From Clostridia bacterium (lineage in GTDB: Bacteria > Bacillota > Clostridia > Oscillospirales > Acutalibacteraceae), in NCBI GenBank assembly GCA_017507805.1, contig JAFWAC010000007.1, forward strand, positions 1 to 37,548: a stretch of DNA of 37,548 bases, written 5' to 3'. The notes under the pieces were generated by a model. It did no database searches and was not told the DNA's origin. It saw nothing but the letters and a program-made list of their open reading frames with translations. Of this stretch, positions 8,700-16,808 are shown piece by piece. Numbering within the stretch: the first letter of the stretch is position 1; each line of letters starts with the position of its first letter. The translations under genes and the position numbers were made by a program.

Positions 8700-8711
8700 G
8701 TTATCTGTAAA
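8686..8711. promoter_or_regulatory. Candidate NiaR operator overlapping the nad promoter -35
   Basis: TTTACA (8686-8691) and TGTAAA (8706-8711) form an inverted repeat that brackets the -35 hexamer. On the minus strand there is also a 12-bp direct repeat with 9 of 12 matches (AGTTTACAGATA, ACTTGACAGATG). The position over the promoter of an operon encoding NiaR suggests the repressor site; the exact binding motif was not checked. Confidence 0.55.
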
Positions 8712-8754
8712 CTTTTTGGCAGAAAACAATCGGAGAGCTTAAATCCGCAGCCAA

Positions 8755-9243
8755 TCAATATTCACCTATAGTCCGCCATTTTTCTATAAGCCGTTCTAAA
8801 GACCACGCCGCATTTGCCGGAGATGTAGACGGCAGACAAACAGCAGTCCTGCCCACCCTTTCTTTTATATATCTGTTATAAAATTTTTCGGCAGTTTTTC
8901 CGTTTACAAAAATGCATTTAATATTTGCTGTTTTAAGGATGACGCTCAAATCGTTCGGAACAACATTTTTTATCGAGCTGTCCGAGCTTCCTATAATTTC
9001 ACAGGAAGCTATCACATCCCAAACGGCAATTCGGTGGCTTAAAAGAAGCTCACGCTTTTGCTCAACCGTATTCGGTGTCTCACAGCCGAAAACCGCCGCC
9101 AAAACCCGCCAAAAGCGGTTTTGAGGGTGCCCGTAAAAAAAGCCTTGTTCCCGTGATTTTTGTGATGGGAAGCTCCCCAAAACAAGTATTCGTGAATTTT
9201 TATCATACAACGGCTCAATCGGATGAAAAACTGTGTTGCTCAT
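8755..9243 (-). CDS. DNA-deoxyinosine glycosylase (UDG family 6)
   Basis: The protein has 162 residues. It carries the UDG-superfamily motif A (VLGSFPSQKSR, residues 21-31), the substrate-binding segment FYGHPQNRFW (36-45), with Asn42 where family 6 keeps its catalytic Asn, and motif B LPSTSPANA (137-145). Family 6 enzymes excise hypoxanthine, the deamination product of adenine, from DNA. Its ATG overlaps the stop of the upstream MGMT-family gene (ATGA), so the two repair proteins are made together. I see no membrane or export signal. Confidence 0.88.
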   Translation of the reverse strand: MSNTVFHPIEPLYDKNSRILVLGSFPSQKSREQGFFYGHPQNRFWRVLAAVFGCETPNTVEQKRELLLSHRIAVWDVIASCEIIGSSDSSIKNVVPNDLSVILKTANIKCIFVNGKTAEKFYNRYIKERVGRTAVCLPSTSPANAAWSLERLIEKWRTIGEY

Positions 9244-9575
9244 AAGTCATTTTCCTCAAAATCAAAGCCTTGCGGTCTCCAGCCGTAAAGCCTTAAATCT
9301 ATGCATCCGTCCTTGCCGAACTTAATCCCCTCTTTTTCAAGCAATCCCTTTTGAACAGCTTCACCGCCGAAAGCAAAGGAAGCGGTTGTTCTGCCCTCAC
9401 GGTTTACCACCCTGTGACATGGAATTTTACCGGGAGTAGGATTTCTGTGAAGCGCATATCCCACCACTCTTGACCAACGGGAATTTCCTGCCAATGCCGC
9501 CACCTGACCGTAGGTTGCGACCTTACCCTCGGGTATTCTGCAAACCACTGAATAAATTTTCTCAAAAACAGTCAT
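9240..9575 (-). CDS. MGMT-family DNA alkyltransferase (single domain)
   Basis: The protein has 111 residues and consists only of the DNA-binding methyltransferase domain. The acceptor motif IPCHRV holds Cys53, so it is potentially an active O6-alkylguanine transferase rather than a Cys-less ATL protein. The helix-turn-helix segment (VATYGQVAALAGNSRWSRVVGYAL) with its flipping Arg is present. The N-terminal ribonuclease-like domain of Ogt/Ada is absent, as in many short MGMT-like proteins. I chose the ATG at 9575, with AGGAG 9 nt upstream, over a TTG at 9584 that overlaps this site. A TATAAT (9597-9602, minus strand) lies just upstream; no good -35 is seen. Confidence 0.88.
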   Translation of the reverse strand: MTVFEKIYSVVCRIPEGKVATYGQVAALAGNSRWSRVVGYALHRNPTPGKIPCHRVVNREGRTTASFAFGGEAVQKGLLEKEGIKFGKDGCIDLRLYGWRPQGFDFEENDL

Positions 9576-9685
9576 TATTTTCAACTCCTGTTATCCATTA
9601 TAACACAAATAAGTGTTTGGCAAAAGTAATAATACGCATATTTACAGCCCCTACCTGCATATTATTGAAAAAAGGCGGTGTTTTT

Positions 9686-10159
9686 ATGATAATAAAAATC
9701 AAACCATATATTATTTCAATTCTGACAGCACTTGCAGTCGGCGGTCTTTCGGCATTACTCACAAGAAACAATATGGATATATACAGCACGGTAAATACTC
9801 CCCCTCTGTCTCCGCCGTCCATTCTGTTTCCCATTGTGTGGACTGTGCTTTATATTCTGATGGGTATAAGTGCCGCTATGATTTACACCGACAACAAAGC
9901 CTCCGATGCGGAGAAAAAATCAGCTCTTTACACCTATGCCGCAAGCCTTCTTGTAAACTTTTTCTGGAGTATTATTTTCTTTAATATGCGTGCTTTCCTG
10001 TTTGCATTTATCTGGATTTTGCTTCTGCTGTTTCTTATTATAAGAACCATTATGAAATACTACAGAATAAAGCCCTTAGCGGCATATTTGCAAATTCCCT
10101 ATGCCTTGTGGGTCGCCTTTGCAGGCTATCTGAATTTTGGAATTTGGTACTTGAATTGA
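9686..10159 (+). CDS. tspO: TspO/MBR family membrane protein
   Basis: The protein has 157 residues, with five predicted membrane helices and the family motif PPLSPPSILFPIVWTVLYILMG (near residues 39-60, aromatic/proline-rich) plus the C-terminal YLNFGIWYLN. TspO proteins bind porphyrins and related ligands; their bacterial role is unsettled. The ATG at 9686, preceded by AAAGGCGGTG, is the family start; an open frame extends further upstream but overlaps the divergent repair gene. It stands alone on the + strand between minus-strand operons and ends at a strong hairpin. Confidence 0.93.
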   Translation: MIIKIKPYIISILTALAVGGLSALLTRNNMDIYSTVNTPPLSPPSILFPIVWTVLYILMGISAAMIYTDNKASDAEKKSALYTYAASLLVNFFWSIIFFNMRAFLFAFIWILLLLFLIIRTIMKYYRIKPLAAYLQIPYALWVAFAGYLNFGIWYLN

Positions 10160-10182
10160 TGCATATTGAATTTTGGCAGCAA

Positions 10183-10212
10183 AAAACGGTAATCCTTAAA
10201 GATTACCGTTTT
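10183..10212. terminator. Bidirectional terminator between tspO and the BMC operon
   Basis: A perfect 12-bp stem (aaaacggtaatc at 10183-10194, complement at 10201-10212) has a 6-nt loop and A-tracts/T-tracts on both sides. It ends the + strand tspO and the minus-strand microcompartment operon. Confidence 0.9.
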
Positions 10213-10222
10213 ACTATATATA

Positions 10223-11368
10223 TTAGTTTTCCGACACCGGAGCAATTTTATTCAGCAAAAGCTCAACAGCATCGTGATCTACCTCGCGCGGATTTGAGGC
10301 GGTGCACAAATCCTCTAATGCGGCAGAAATAATGTTTTCCTTTTCTCGTTCAAAATCCGCAGGTGATATTCCCGCCTCCCAGAGTGTGGCAGGGATACCC
10401 ATACGGCGAAGCATATAACGAACCTCATCAATAAGGCTTTCAACCGCAATTCGCACATTATCGTGCGGAAGGCTTAATTTTCGGGATATATCAGCATACC
10501 TTTGTGCCGCCTCGCAGGGCACTGCACCGAAGCAGGCGCGCAAATGAGCATTGAAGCGGATAACATGAGGCAAAAGTATCGCATTTGCTCTGCCGTGGGG
10601 AATGTGGAATTTTGCACCCAAAGCGTGGGCTATTCCGTGGTTAATTCCAAGACCAACCTCATTAAATGCCATGCCTGCAAGGCAGGAAGCACTGTGCATT
10701 TTTTCTCTTGCCACTATATCCGAGCCATCCTTAAAAGCATAAGGCAAATATTTAAAGGCAAGCAACAATGCTTTTTCTGCCAAAGCGTCAGAAGCATCGT
10801 TTGCATTAACCGAAACCAAAGCCTCAAACGCATGCGTTATAACATCCATACCGGTATCGGCAGTTATGGAAGGAGGTGCGGTTTCAACAAGCGCGGGGTC
10901 CAGAATAGCAAGGTCGGGTAACATTCCCTCGTCAACCAAGGGGTATTTGAGGTTATCGGTATCATCAGTAATAACCGCAAATTTTGTTACCTCCGAGCCG
11001 GTACCGCTTGTGGTGGGAATAGCAATAAGCTTAAGGTCACCCATGCCGGATTTCTCTGCCATAAATACTATTGCCTTTGCTGCATCTATGGGCGAACCTC
11101 CGCCCAAGGCGATAACAATTTCACCGCGGTTTTCGGTGATAAATTTTAGTCCCTTTGCAATAAGTGAGGTTGTGGGATCGGGAGTTACCTCGTCAAAAAC
11201 CGCAATGCTTTTATAGCCCTCCATTTTATCGGTAATCTTTTTTATCATACCGGAGGAAACCATAAATTTATCGGTAATTATAACGGCAGATTTTCCCTTG
11301 AACTCCTTAAGGGTATCAAGTGCGTTTTGATTAAAGCGTACCTCGGTACGGATTTTAAATCTATTCAT
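10223..11368 (-). CDS. pduQ: Iron-containing alcohol dehydrogenase, PduQ-like (1-propanol dehydrogenase)
   Basis: The protein has 381 residues. It carries the group III ADH nucleotide motif GGGSPIDAAK (89-98) and metal ligands Asp175, His179, His244 and His258, with the same spacing as FucO. In the pathway it would reduce propionaldehyde to 1-propanol and regenerate NAD+ for PduP. It is the last gene of the operon, 12 nt after pduL. No N-terminal encapsulation peptide is visible; PduQ elsewhere enters the shell by binding PduP (family knowledge). The alternative is lactaldehyde reductase activity, since FucO belongs to the same family. Confidence 0.88.
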   Translation of the reverse strand: MNRFKIRTEVRFNQNALDTLKEFKGKSAVIITDKFMVSSGMIKKITDKMEGYKSIAVFDEVTPDPTTSLIAKGLKFITENRGEIVIALGGGSPIDAAKAIVFMAEKSGMGDLKLIAIPTTSGTGSEVTKFAVITDDTDNLKYPLVDEGMLPDLAILDPALVETAPPSITADTGMDVITHAFEALVSVNANDASDALAEKALLLAFKYLPYAFKDGSDIVAREKMHSASCLAGMAFNEVGLGINHGIAHALGAKFHIPHGRANAILLPHVIRFNAHLRACFGAVPCEAAQRYADISRKLSLPHDNVRIAVESLIDEVRYMLRRMGIPATLWEAGISPADFEREKENIISAALEDLCTASNPREVDHDAVELLLNKIAPVSEN

Positions 11369-11380
11369 CTCATCAACCTG

Positions 11381-12034
11381 TTATTTCTGAATTTCGGCAA
11401 TAGAAACAGTATCGCCGTTTTTAAGGGCGGCGGCATTAGCATCATCAGTATCAAGATGAAGCTCCAATCGGAATTTATCACTCACCCTTACCTGAACATC
11501 ATAAAAACGGGTACGGCGCTCGCTTATGGTATCAAGTGTAACATAATCGCCGTCTTTAACACCGAATTTTTCACCGTCCTCAAGGCTCATATGAATGTGA
11601 CGGTTAGCGATTATACAGCCCTCCTTAAGTGTAACAACACCCTTAGGGCCTATAATTGTAATCGGTGCCGAGCCTTGTATCTTTCCGCTTTCACGAACAG
11701 GGGGCTTAACCTTTAACGCATAAGAATCAGTACGGGAAATTTCCACCTGAGACTCGCTTCTTTCGGGACCTAAAACCCTAACCTTTTCTATCGGCTTAAG
11801 TGACGGGCCTACTATTGTGAGCAATTCCTTGCAAGCAAACTGTCCCGGCTGTGAAAGGTCCTTTAAGGGAGTAAGCTGATAACCCTCACCAAAAAGAATG
11901 TCAACATGCTCACGGCTCAAATGAATGTGACGGTTGGAAATTCCTACCGGTATACCGTCTTCTGTTACCATTGTGCCGTTGCTTTCCAAAGCTCTTAAAA
12001 CCGCTTCTGCAACTGCTGAAATATTTATATCCAT
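11381..12034 (-). CDS. pduL: Phosphate propanoyltransferase PduL
   Basis: The protein has 217 residues. It converts propionyl-CoA plus phosphate to propionyl-phosphate and recycles CoA inside the compartment. The duplicated PduL signature is clear: SNRHIHLS (33-40), ANRHIHMS (143-150) and the metal-site segment ELHLDTDDAN (191-200). Residues 2-18 form an amphipathic helix (ISAVAEAVLRALES) typical of an encapsulation peptide, followed by a short linker. It sits between pduP and the iron ADH. No propionate/acetate kinase follows, so ATP formation must use a kinase encoded elsewhere. Confidence 0.95.
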   Translation of the reverse strand: MDINISAVAEAVLRALESNGTMVTEDGIPVGISNRHIHLSREHVDILFGEGYQLTPLKDLSQPGQFACKELLTIVGPSLKPIEKVRVLGPERSESQVEISRTDSYALKVKPPVRESGKIQGSAPITIIGPKGVVTLKEGCIIANRHIHMSLEDGEKFGVKDGDYVTLDTISERRTRFYDVQVRVSDKFRLELHLDTDDANAAALKNGDTVSIAEIQK

Positions 12035-12051
12035 AATTTTTTCTCCGAAAA

Positions 12052-13506
12052 TTAAATTATACGGAAGCTATCCGCCATAACACAGCGGCGCTTTCTTGTG
12101 AAGCTTCGTGCAGAGGTTATACCCTCACCTGTGGGGCCTGCAATCGTAAAGGTTGTGTGTCCCTCACCACCAAAGCCTATACCTGCATAGGAAGGAGCAT
12201 TTTTAACAAAAATGGTAGTCTCAACCGCCGCCGCAAAGCGAGAAAGATTGTCAATATTCTTAGAATGCATATGTGCAGTGTGGCGGTTGCCGTGCTCCGC
12301 TTTTACAGCGAGGTCAATTGCCTCGTCAATATCAGAAACACCAACAATTGGCAAAATCGGCATCATAAGCTCCTCTTGAACAAACAGGTGATTGAAATCG
12401 GTTTCACAAATTATGCAACGAACATCGTTTCCAACCTTAACACCTATCATATCAAGCAAGACTGCGGCATCTCTGCCCACGCATTTGCGGTTGATTGTTT
12501 TCTTTGTTTTGCCTGTCTTTTTATCGGTAACATCAACAAGCACTACCTGTGCCAGGGCATCTGCCTGTGCGGCAGAAATGAGATATGCACCGTTTTTGAG
12601 CATTTCGGATATAAGTCTATCCTTAATATTATTAAAAGCAAATACCTCTTTCTCGGCTATACAAGGGAGGTTATTATCAAAGGTACATCCGTCAATAATA
12701 TCCTTACCTGCCTTGGCAATATCGGCTGTGTCATCAACAATAACAGGGGGATTACCTGCGCCTGCGCCGATTGCCTTTTTACCCGATGAAAGCACCGAGC
12801 GCACCACTCCGGGGCCGCCTGTGCAAACAAGCAAACGGATAAGCGGATGTGTCTGCATTATCTTTGCGGAATCAAGTGTGGGCTTATCCATAGAGGTTAC
12901 CAAAACCTTGGGGCCGCCTGCCATAAGGCTTGCTCTGTTTACAAGGTCAACCGCATAGTTTGATACGCATATAGCACCGGGGTGCGGGTTAAAGACAACA
13001 CCGTTGCCTGCCGCTATCATACCCATACTGTTGCAGATAACAGTTTCGCTGGGGTTGGTACTCGGCGTGATTGCACCCACAACACCAAAGGGTGCCATTT
13101 CAACAAGGGTAAGACCGTTGTCACCGGTTTTAGCCTCGCTTACGATATCCTCTGTGCCGGGAGTTTTATCGGCAACAAGAAGGTGCTTAAGTCTTTTATG
13201 CTCGACCTTGCCCATTCCGGTTTCCTTAACACCCATCTCAGCCATTATGGGAGCTTCCTTTCGGGTAAGCTCGCGAATAGCGGTAATTATCTGCTCGCGC
13301 TTCTCAACGCTCATTGCTCTTACAGCCTTATATCCCTCATTAGCGGCGGCTATGGCATCATTCATATCCGAATAAATACCCACCAGCTTTCTGCCCTGAT
13401 ATTCGGTACTGCTGTATTCTGCTGATGGTGCGGCGGCAGTATTACCCAAAGCACCAACAACCTGTTTTACTATTTTTTCTATTTCTGCCCTACTGATTTC
13501 GGCCAT
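12052..13506 (-). CDS. pduP: CoA-acylating propionaldehyde dehydrogenase, PduP-like
   Basis: The protein has 484 residues. It oxidises propionaldehyde to propionyl-CoA with NAD+. The catalytic Cys282 lies in NNLPCIAEKEVF. TGGPGVVRSV and GAGNPPVIVDDT are typical of the EutE/PduP branch. The first 20 residues (MAEISRAEIEKIVKQVVGAL) form an amphipathic encapsulation helix, followed by an Ala/Ser linker up to about residue 35. The start at 13506 is set by GGAGGAG 7 nt upstream; this site lies inside the 3' end of the DeoR gene, whose stop is 1 nt away. A longer frame to 13530 has no such site. Confidence 0.95.
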   Translation of the reverse strand: MAEISRAEIEKIVKQVVGALGNTAAAPSAEYSSTEYQGRKLVGIYSDMNDAIAAANEGYKAVRAMSVEKREQIITAIRELTRKEAPIMAEMGVKETGMGKVEHKRLKHLLVADKTPGTEDIVSEAKTGDNGLTLVEMAPFGVVGAITPSTNPSETVICNSMGMIAAGNGVVFNPHPGAICVSNYAVDLVNRASLMAGGPKVLVTSMDKPTLDSAKIMQTHPLIRLLVCTGGPGVVRSVLSSGKKAIGAGAGNPPVIVDDTADIAKAGKDIIDGCTFDNNLPCIAEKEVFAFNNIKDRLISEMLKNGAYLISAAQADALAQVVLVDVTDKKTGKTKKTINRKCVGRDAAVLLDMIGVKVGNDVRCIICETDFNHLFVQEELMMPILPIVGVSDIDEAIDLAVKAEHGNRHTAHMHSKNIDNLSRFAAAVETTIFVKNAPSYAGIGFGGEGHTTFTIAGPTGEGITSARSFTRKRRCVMADSFRII

Positions 13507-13507
13507 C

Positions 13508-14284
13508 TCAAATCTCCTCCGAAGCATCAAATACTAATTCAATTCCGTCACGGGTAATGCGCTCCTGCCAACGGGTGTCAGGTGCATTATCAGTAACGAT
13601 AACATCAACCTCGTTTATATCGCAAACCTTAACAAATGAGGTTTTATCAAATTTAGAAGAATCCACCGCTAAAACCTTACGCTTTGCCGATGCAAAAAAG
13701 GCTTTTTTTATCTCACTGTCCCTCTCGTTAGAATCGGTAACACCCTTTTCACGGTCTAAGCCCTTGCAGGAGCAAATTGCAATATCCACATTATAGCCTG
13801 CAACCATACGCTCTGCCTGATAGCCCAAAAGGGAAAGTCCACCCTCCTTTAAAACACCGCCTGTAGATATAATCATCCAATCAGGCTTGTTACAAAGCTC
13901 TATCAAAATTTCGATTGAGTTTGTGATAAGGGTTATTTTTTTGCGGTCAAGAATATTTTTTATAACACACAGCGCCGTTGTGCTGGAATCCAGCATAATA
14001 CAGTCGCCGTCCTTTATCATATCGCTTATAAGTGCCGCTATTTTGCGTTTGCTTTCTACATTGGTTTGATTTCTTATATGGAAAGGAAGGTCAATATTAA
14101 AATTTTCATTTTTGACTGCGCCGCCGTAGGTTTTGCGTGCCAAACCGTCCTGCTCAAGTTTTTCAAGGTCGCGGCGGATGGTTTCCTCTGTGACCGAAAA
14201 TTCACGGCTGAGGTCACTCACAACAACCTTGCCTTCAACCGAAAGCTTGGAAAGAATAGCATTTCTGCGCTCGATAGCTAACAA
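13508..14284 (-). CDS. DeoR-family transcriptional regulator of the BMC locus
   Basis: The protein has 258 residues. The N-terminal DeoR helix-turn-helix spans residues of about 5-57 (ERRNAILSKL, VTEETIRRDLEKLEQDG). The C-terminal DeoRC sugar-phosphate sensor domain runs from about 75 to 235 (DGDCIMLDSSTTALCV, ITNSIEI, KRKVLAVDSSKFDK). The start is TTG, with AAGGGG 8 nt upstream. DeoR proteins usually release DNA on binding a phosphorylated sugar intermediate. Here a fuculose- or rhamnulose-phosphate-type inducer is plausible from the aldolase (inference). It is embedded in the operon between the PduT-like gene and pduP, so it would autoregulate. Operator-like repeats at 21085-21122 and 25399-25470 are candidate targets. 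Confidence 0.9.
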   Translation of the reverse strand: MLAIERRNAILSKLSVEGKVVVSDLSREFSVTEETIRRDLEKLEQDGLARKTYGGAVKNENFNIDLPFHIRNQTNVESKRKIAALISDMIKDGDCIMLDSSTTALCVIKNILDRKKITLITNSIEILIELCNKPDWMIISTGGVLKEGGLSLLGYQAERMVAGYNVDIAICSCKGLDREKGVTDSNERDSEIKKAFFASAKRKVLAVDSSKFDKTSFVKVCDINEVDVIVTDNAPDTRWQERITRDGIELVFDASEEI

Positions 14285-14307
14285 AATAACAGCCCCTTAA
14301 AATATTT

Positions 14308-14856
14308 TTAAAGTATACTCTGCCAGAGCTTGGAATCGGGTCTCGGAATTACCGAACTGTCAAGGAACATACCCCTGTCGCTTGCCTCAGCTTCAGCACG
14401 CTCAATAGCGGCAGTAACTGCAGAAACACTGCCTGTAAGCAGTAAATAAGATTTTCCGCACATACCGCGAGCCAGACGAAGCTCCAAAAGGTCAACCAAT
14501 GCGGTTTTTGCCGCTGCATCTGCCGCAACAATGGCGGTTGCCGCAGAAAAGCTTTCCAAAATACCTAAAGCCTCCACACCTTCAGGCGGAGTAGCGCCGT
14601 AAATTGCGGGGAATATGGATTCATGTGGGTTGCCAAGTACAAAGCTGTCAATCACCTTTTGAGGCTCCTTTGCCTTTGCGGTATCAACCGAAGCCTTAAC
14701 AGCACTTAACTCACCGCTTATAATTACAATATATTTACCTGGGCATACGGTGGCGCTTTCGATAATATCTATTTCAGCAGTTTTAAGCATTGTATCTGCA
14801 CCGGTCATACCGGCAGATACTGTAACGAATTCCACCATACCTATTGCCTTGCTCAT
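14308..14856 (-). CDS. pduT: BMC-T shell protein, PduT-like, with Fe-S pore cysteine
   Basis: The protein has 182 residues and is a tandem of two BMC domains (about 1-90 and 93-182; AIGMVEFVT and ALGILESFS mark each start). Cys38 in ESATVCPGKY matches the pore cysteine that coordinates a [4Fe-4S] cluster at the centre of the Salmonella PduT trimer. It is predicted to form a pseudohexameric tile that lets electrons cross the shell. The PduS-like gene lies immediately upstream in transcription, separated only by the 278-bp element. PduS and PduT are known partners, so the pair suggests a redox conduit. Confidence 0.93.
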   Translation of the reverse strand: MSKAIGMVEFVTVSAGMTGADTMLKTAEIDIIESATVCPGKYIVIISGELSAVKASVDTAKAKEPQKVIDSFVLGNPHESIFPAIYGATPPEGVEALGILESFSAATAIVAADAAAKTALVDLLELRLARGMCGKSYLLLTGSVSAVTAAIERAEAEASDRGMFLDSSVIPRPDSKLWQSIL

Positions 14857-14878
14857 TACACAACTTCCCTTCTAAGCC

Positions 14879-15156
14879 TTAGTGCGACAGGAATTGAACC
14901 TGTCGCGGTTTCGCTCGCCGCCTTTTATATGCGGCTTTGCACTTATTTTTGCAAGGCGTTAGCCTTGCGGCAAATTCCCTGCTTCGCCGAATAAAAAATT
15001 CGGCGGCAGAAACTTTTTAACCTGCTAAACTGAAAATTTTTGTATAGGACGAAGCCGATAAAACGAAGGGATACTGTCGTATTTCAAGTTTTGAGGCAAA
15101 GTATTATCAAAAATTTTGTTTCGCAGACGTGACAGTTTCAGGTCCTGTCACACTAA
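14879..15156. mobile_element. 278-bp MITE-like element bounded by 13-bp inverted repeats
   Basis: The left end TTAGTGCGACAGG (14879-14891) and the reverse complement of the right end (15144-15156, TTAGTGTGACAGG) match at 12 of 13 bases. Each end also folds on itself: gcgacagg/cctgtcgc at 14884-14906 and gtgacag/ctgtcac at 15129-15151. Internal hairpins lie at 14951-14968 and 14979-15009. No ORF of note is inside. The right end supplies the TAG stop of the PduS-like gene (15153-15155). No target-site duplication is evident. It looks like a non-autonomous element or dispersed intergenic repeat; a second copy is not in this window. Confidence 0.65.
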
Positions 15157-16481
15157 CTTGCGGCAATAATAATATATTTTTCGGTTACTTCCCTAACAAC
15201 ACCGTTGATCGAGCTATGTATAGCCACGCTCAAAGCGCCCTCTTTAGGTGCGGCAATCATATCGCCAACCTTAACACTGTCACCCTTTTTAACGGTGGGC
15301 ACAGCAGGCGCACCGATATGCTGTGAAAGCAAAAGCTTTACTGTCTTCGGCTTATACTCTGCTTCATCAAGCAATGCAGGATGATTATACTTTGTAAGTC
15401 CAAGTCTTGCAGTTAAGCGGGATTTAAGAATGTATCTGCCCGAGCGCTCCTCCTTTACAGGTGCCGCCTCAACCTCGGGCACAGGAATACCGCCCTTTCT
15501 TAACTCGCCCTTTACAATTCCGATAAGTGTGCGGGGTGAAAGGTTCTGGAAGCAGGAATACATCTCACAAAGACCGCAGGCACTACAGAACATTGTGCCG
15601 AGATAGGGCTCCTTATCGCTTGTAACACCGCTTGAAGCCGAGCGCATAAAGCTATGCGGCTCGATAGGATGACCTAAAAGATTACGGGGGCAAAGGTCGG
15701 TACACATTCTGCATTGACAGCATGCCGACATTGCCCTCTTAAGAGAGATGCCGGGGTCTGCCTTGCGCTTGCGCACAATGTACTGATCCTGTGGCATAAC
15801 CAGAATTGCGTTGCTGGTTTTGGTTATAACATCGCTTTCGCTTACAATATTACCTGTCATCGGACCGCCATTAATAAGCGCATAGTCCGAAATTGTGGCA
15901 CCGCCTGCCAAGGACAGCACCTCACCGACAGTAATACCCAACGGTACACGAAGTGTTACAGGATTTTTAACCTCACCCGTAACCGTTATATATTTATGAG
16001 TAACACCGATACCATCACTTATTGCATTATAAGCATTGAGCATGGTTTCGACATTAAAAACAGTCACACCAACCGAAATCGGAAGCTTACCCGGAGGCAC
16101 TACCCGACCTGTGGTTTCATATATGGTAACAACCTCATCACCGGCAGGATAAACCTCCGGCAAAAGGCCGATAGTTATCGATTTAAAGCTTTCAAGCTGT
16201 GCCTTAACCGCCTCAACCGCCTTTTTATAGGACGGCTTAATGGCAATGATTACCTGCTTTGCTCCAACAGCCTGCCGCACTGCCTCAAGGGCGGTTAAAA
16301 TCTCCCTTGCGTAATGCTGCATAACCTGACGGTGGAGCTTTAAAAGCGGCTCACATTCAGCACAGTTGAGTATTAAAGTATCAGCACTTTCATTAAGCTT
16401 TGCATAGCATGGAAAGCCTGCACCGCCCGCACCTACAATACCTGCGGTCTGCAAAGCATTTTTTAACTCATTTATGTTCAT
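15153..16481 (-). CDS. pduS: PduS/RnfC-like flavo-iron-sulfur electron-transfer protein
   Basis: The protein has 442 residues. An N-terminal RnfC/Nqo1-like FMN/NADH-binding region carries GAGGAGFPCYAK (17-28). An SLBB domain follows at about 160-215. Two 4Fe-4S clusters are formed by Cys254/255, 257, 260, 264 and Cys299, 302, 305, 310. A C-terminal barrel-sandwich domain covers about 385-442. PduS of Salmonella is a cobalamin reductase that binds PduT. Here no B12 enzyme is encoded, so a role in moving electrons through the BMC-T pore is more likely (inference). It starts 4 nt after the BMC-P gene without a clear ribosome site, suggesting coupling. Its stop lies in the right inverted repeat of the downstream element. 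Confidence 0.92.
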   Translation of the reverse strand: MNINELKNALQTAGIVGAGGAGFPCYAKLNESADTLILNCAECEPLLKLHRQVMQHYAREILTALEAVRQAVGAKQVIIAIKPSYKKAVEAVKAQLESFKSITIGLLPEVYPAGDEVVTIYETTGRVVPPGKLPISVGVTVFNVETMLNAYNAISDGIGVTHKYITVTGEVKNPVTLRVPLGITVGEVLSLAGGATISDYALINGGPMTGNIVSESDVITKTSNAILVMPQDQYIVRKRKADPGISLKRAMSACCQCRMCTDLCPRNLLGHPIEPHSFMRSASSGVTSDKEPYLGTMFCSACGLCEMYSCFQNLSPRTLIGIVKGELRKGGIPVPEVEAAPVKEERSGRYILKSRLTARLGLTKYNHPALLDEAEYKPKTVKLLLSQHIGAPAVPTVKKGDSVKVGDMIAAPKEGALSVAIHSSINGVVREVTEKYIIIAAS

Positions 16482-16485
16482 AAAA

Positions 16486-16752
16486 TCAATCCATCAATCC
16501 AATCGAATTATCAACAATACCTACTATTGCCGCGTCAACGGGTGCATTGTCCATATCGCAACCAACCCTTGCGGCGCTGCCTGTGGCAACCAAAACAATT
16601 TCTCCTATACCTGCGCCCACATTATCAACAGCCACTATTCTGCCGTTTTCGGACATATTCTCGATAGGCTCAACTATCATAAACTTACTGCCTAGTAAGC
16701 GTTCGTTTTTGCGTGTAGCAACTACACTGCCAACTACCTTTCCGACTATCAT
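16486..16752 (-). CDS. eutN: BMC-P pentameric vertex protein (EutN/CcmL family)
   Basis: The protein has 88 residues with the EutN/CcmL fold: MIVGKVVGSVVATRKNERLLGSKF begins the OB-like barrel, and GEIVLVATGSAAR is the conserved glycine-rich stretch. Pentamers of this protein cap the twelve vertices of the icosahedral shell. It is the only BMC-P gene in the locus. It lies after the last BMC-H gene, separated by 93 nt that contain a stable hairpin, and directly before pduS. Confidence 0.95.
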   Translation of the reverse strand: MIVGKVVGSVVATRKNERLLGSKFMIVEPIENMSENGRIVAVDNVGAGIGEIVLVATGSAARVGCDMDNAPVDAAIVGIVDNSIGLMD

Positions 16753-16808
16753 TTAAAAAGACCCTTTCTGTAAATAGTGAAGTCTGCAAGTCTTTTGGGA
16801 TAGGCTAT

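Noticed and set aside
12157-12789. Long antisense open frames across the BMC and lacZ genes (for example 12157-12789, 15714-16298 and 33115-33594 on the + strand)
   Set aside because: They lie entirely inside well-identified genes, have no family motifs or sensible ribosome sites, and reflect codon bias of the real frame.
14884-14906. Possible tRNA 3' half: the minus strand shows an 8-bp stem with the loop TTCAATT, like a T-arm, next to GCACTAA that can pair with the other end of the element
   Set aside because: No D-arm with GG or anticodon arm can be folded, the pairing partner is 250 nt away, and the same sequence is explained by the inverted-repeat ends of the 278-bp element.
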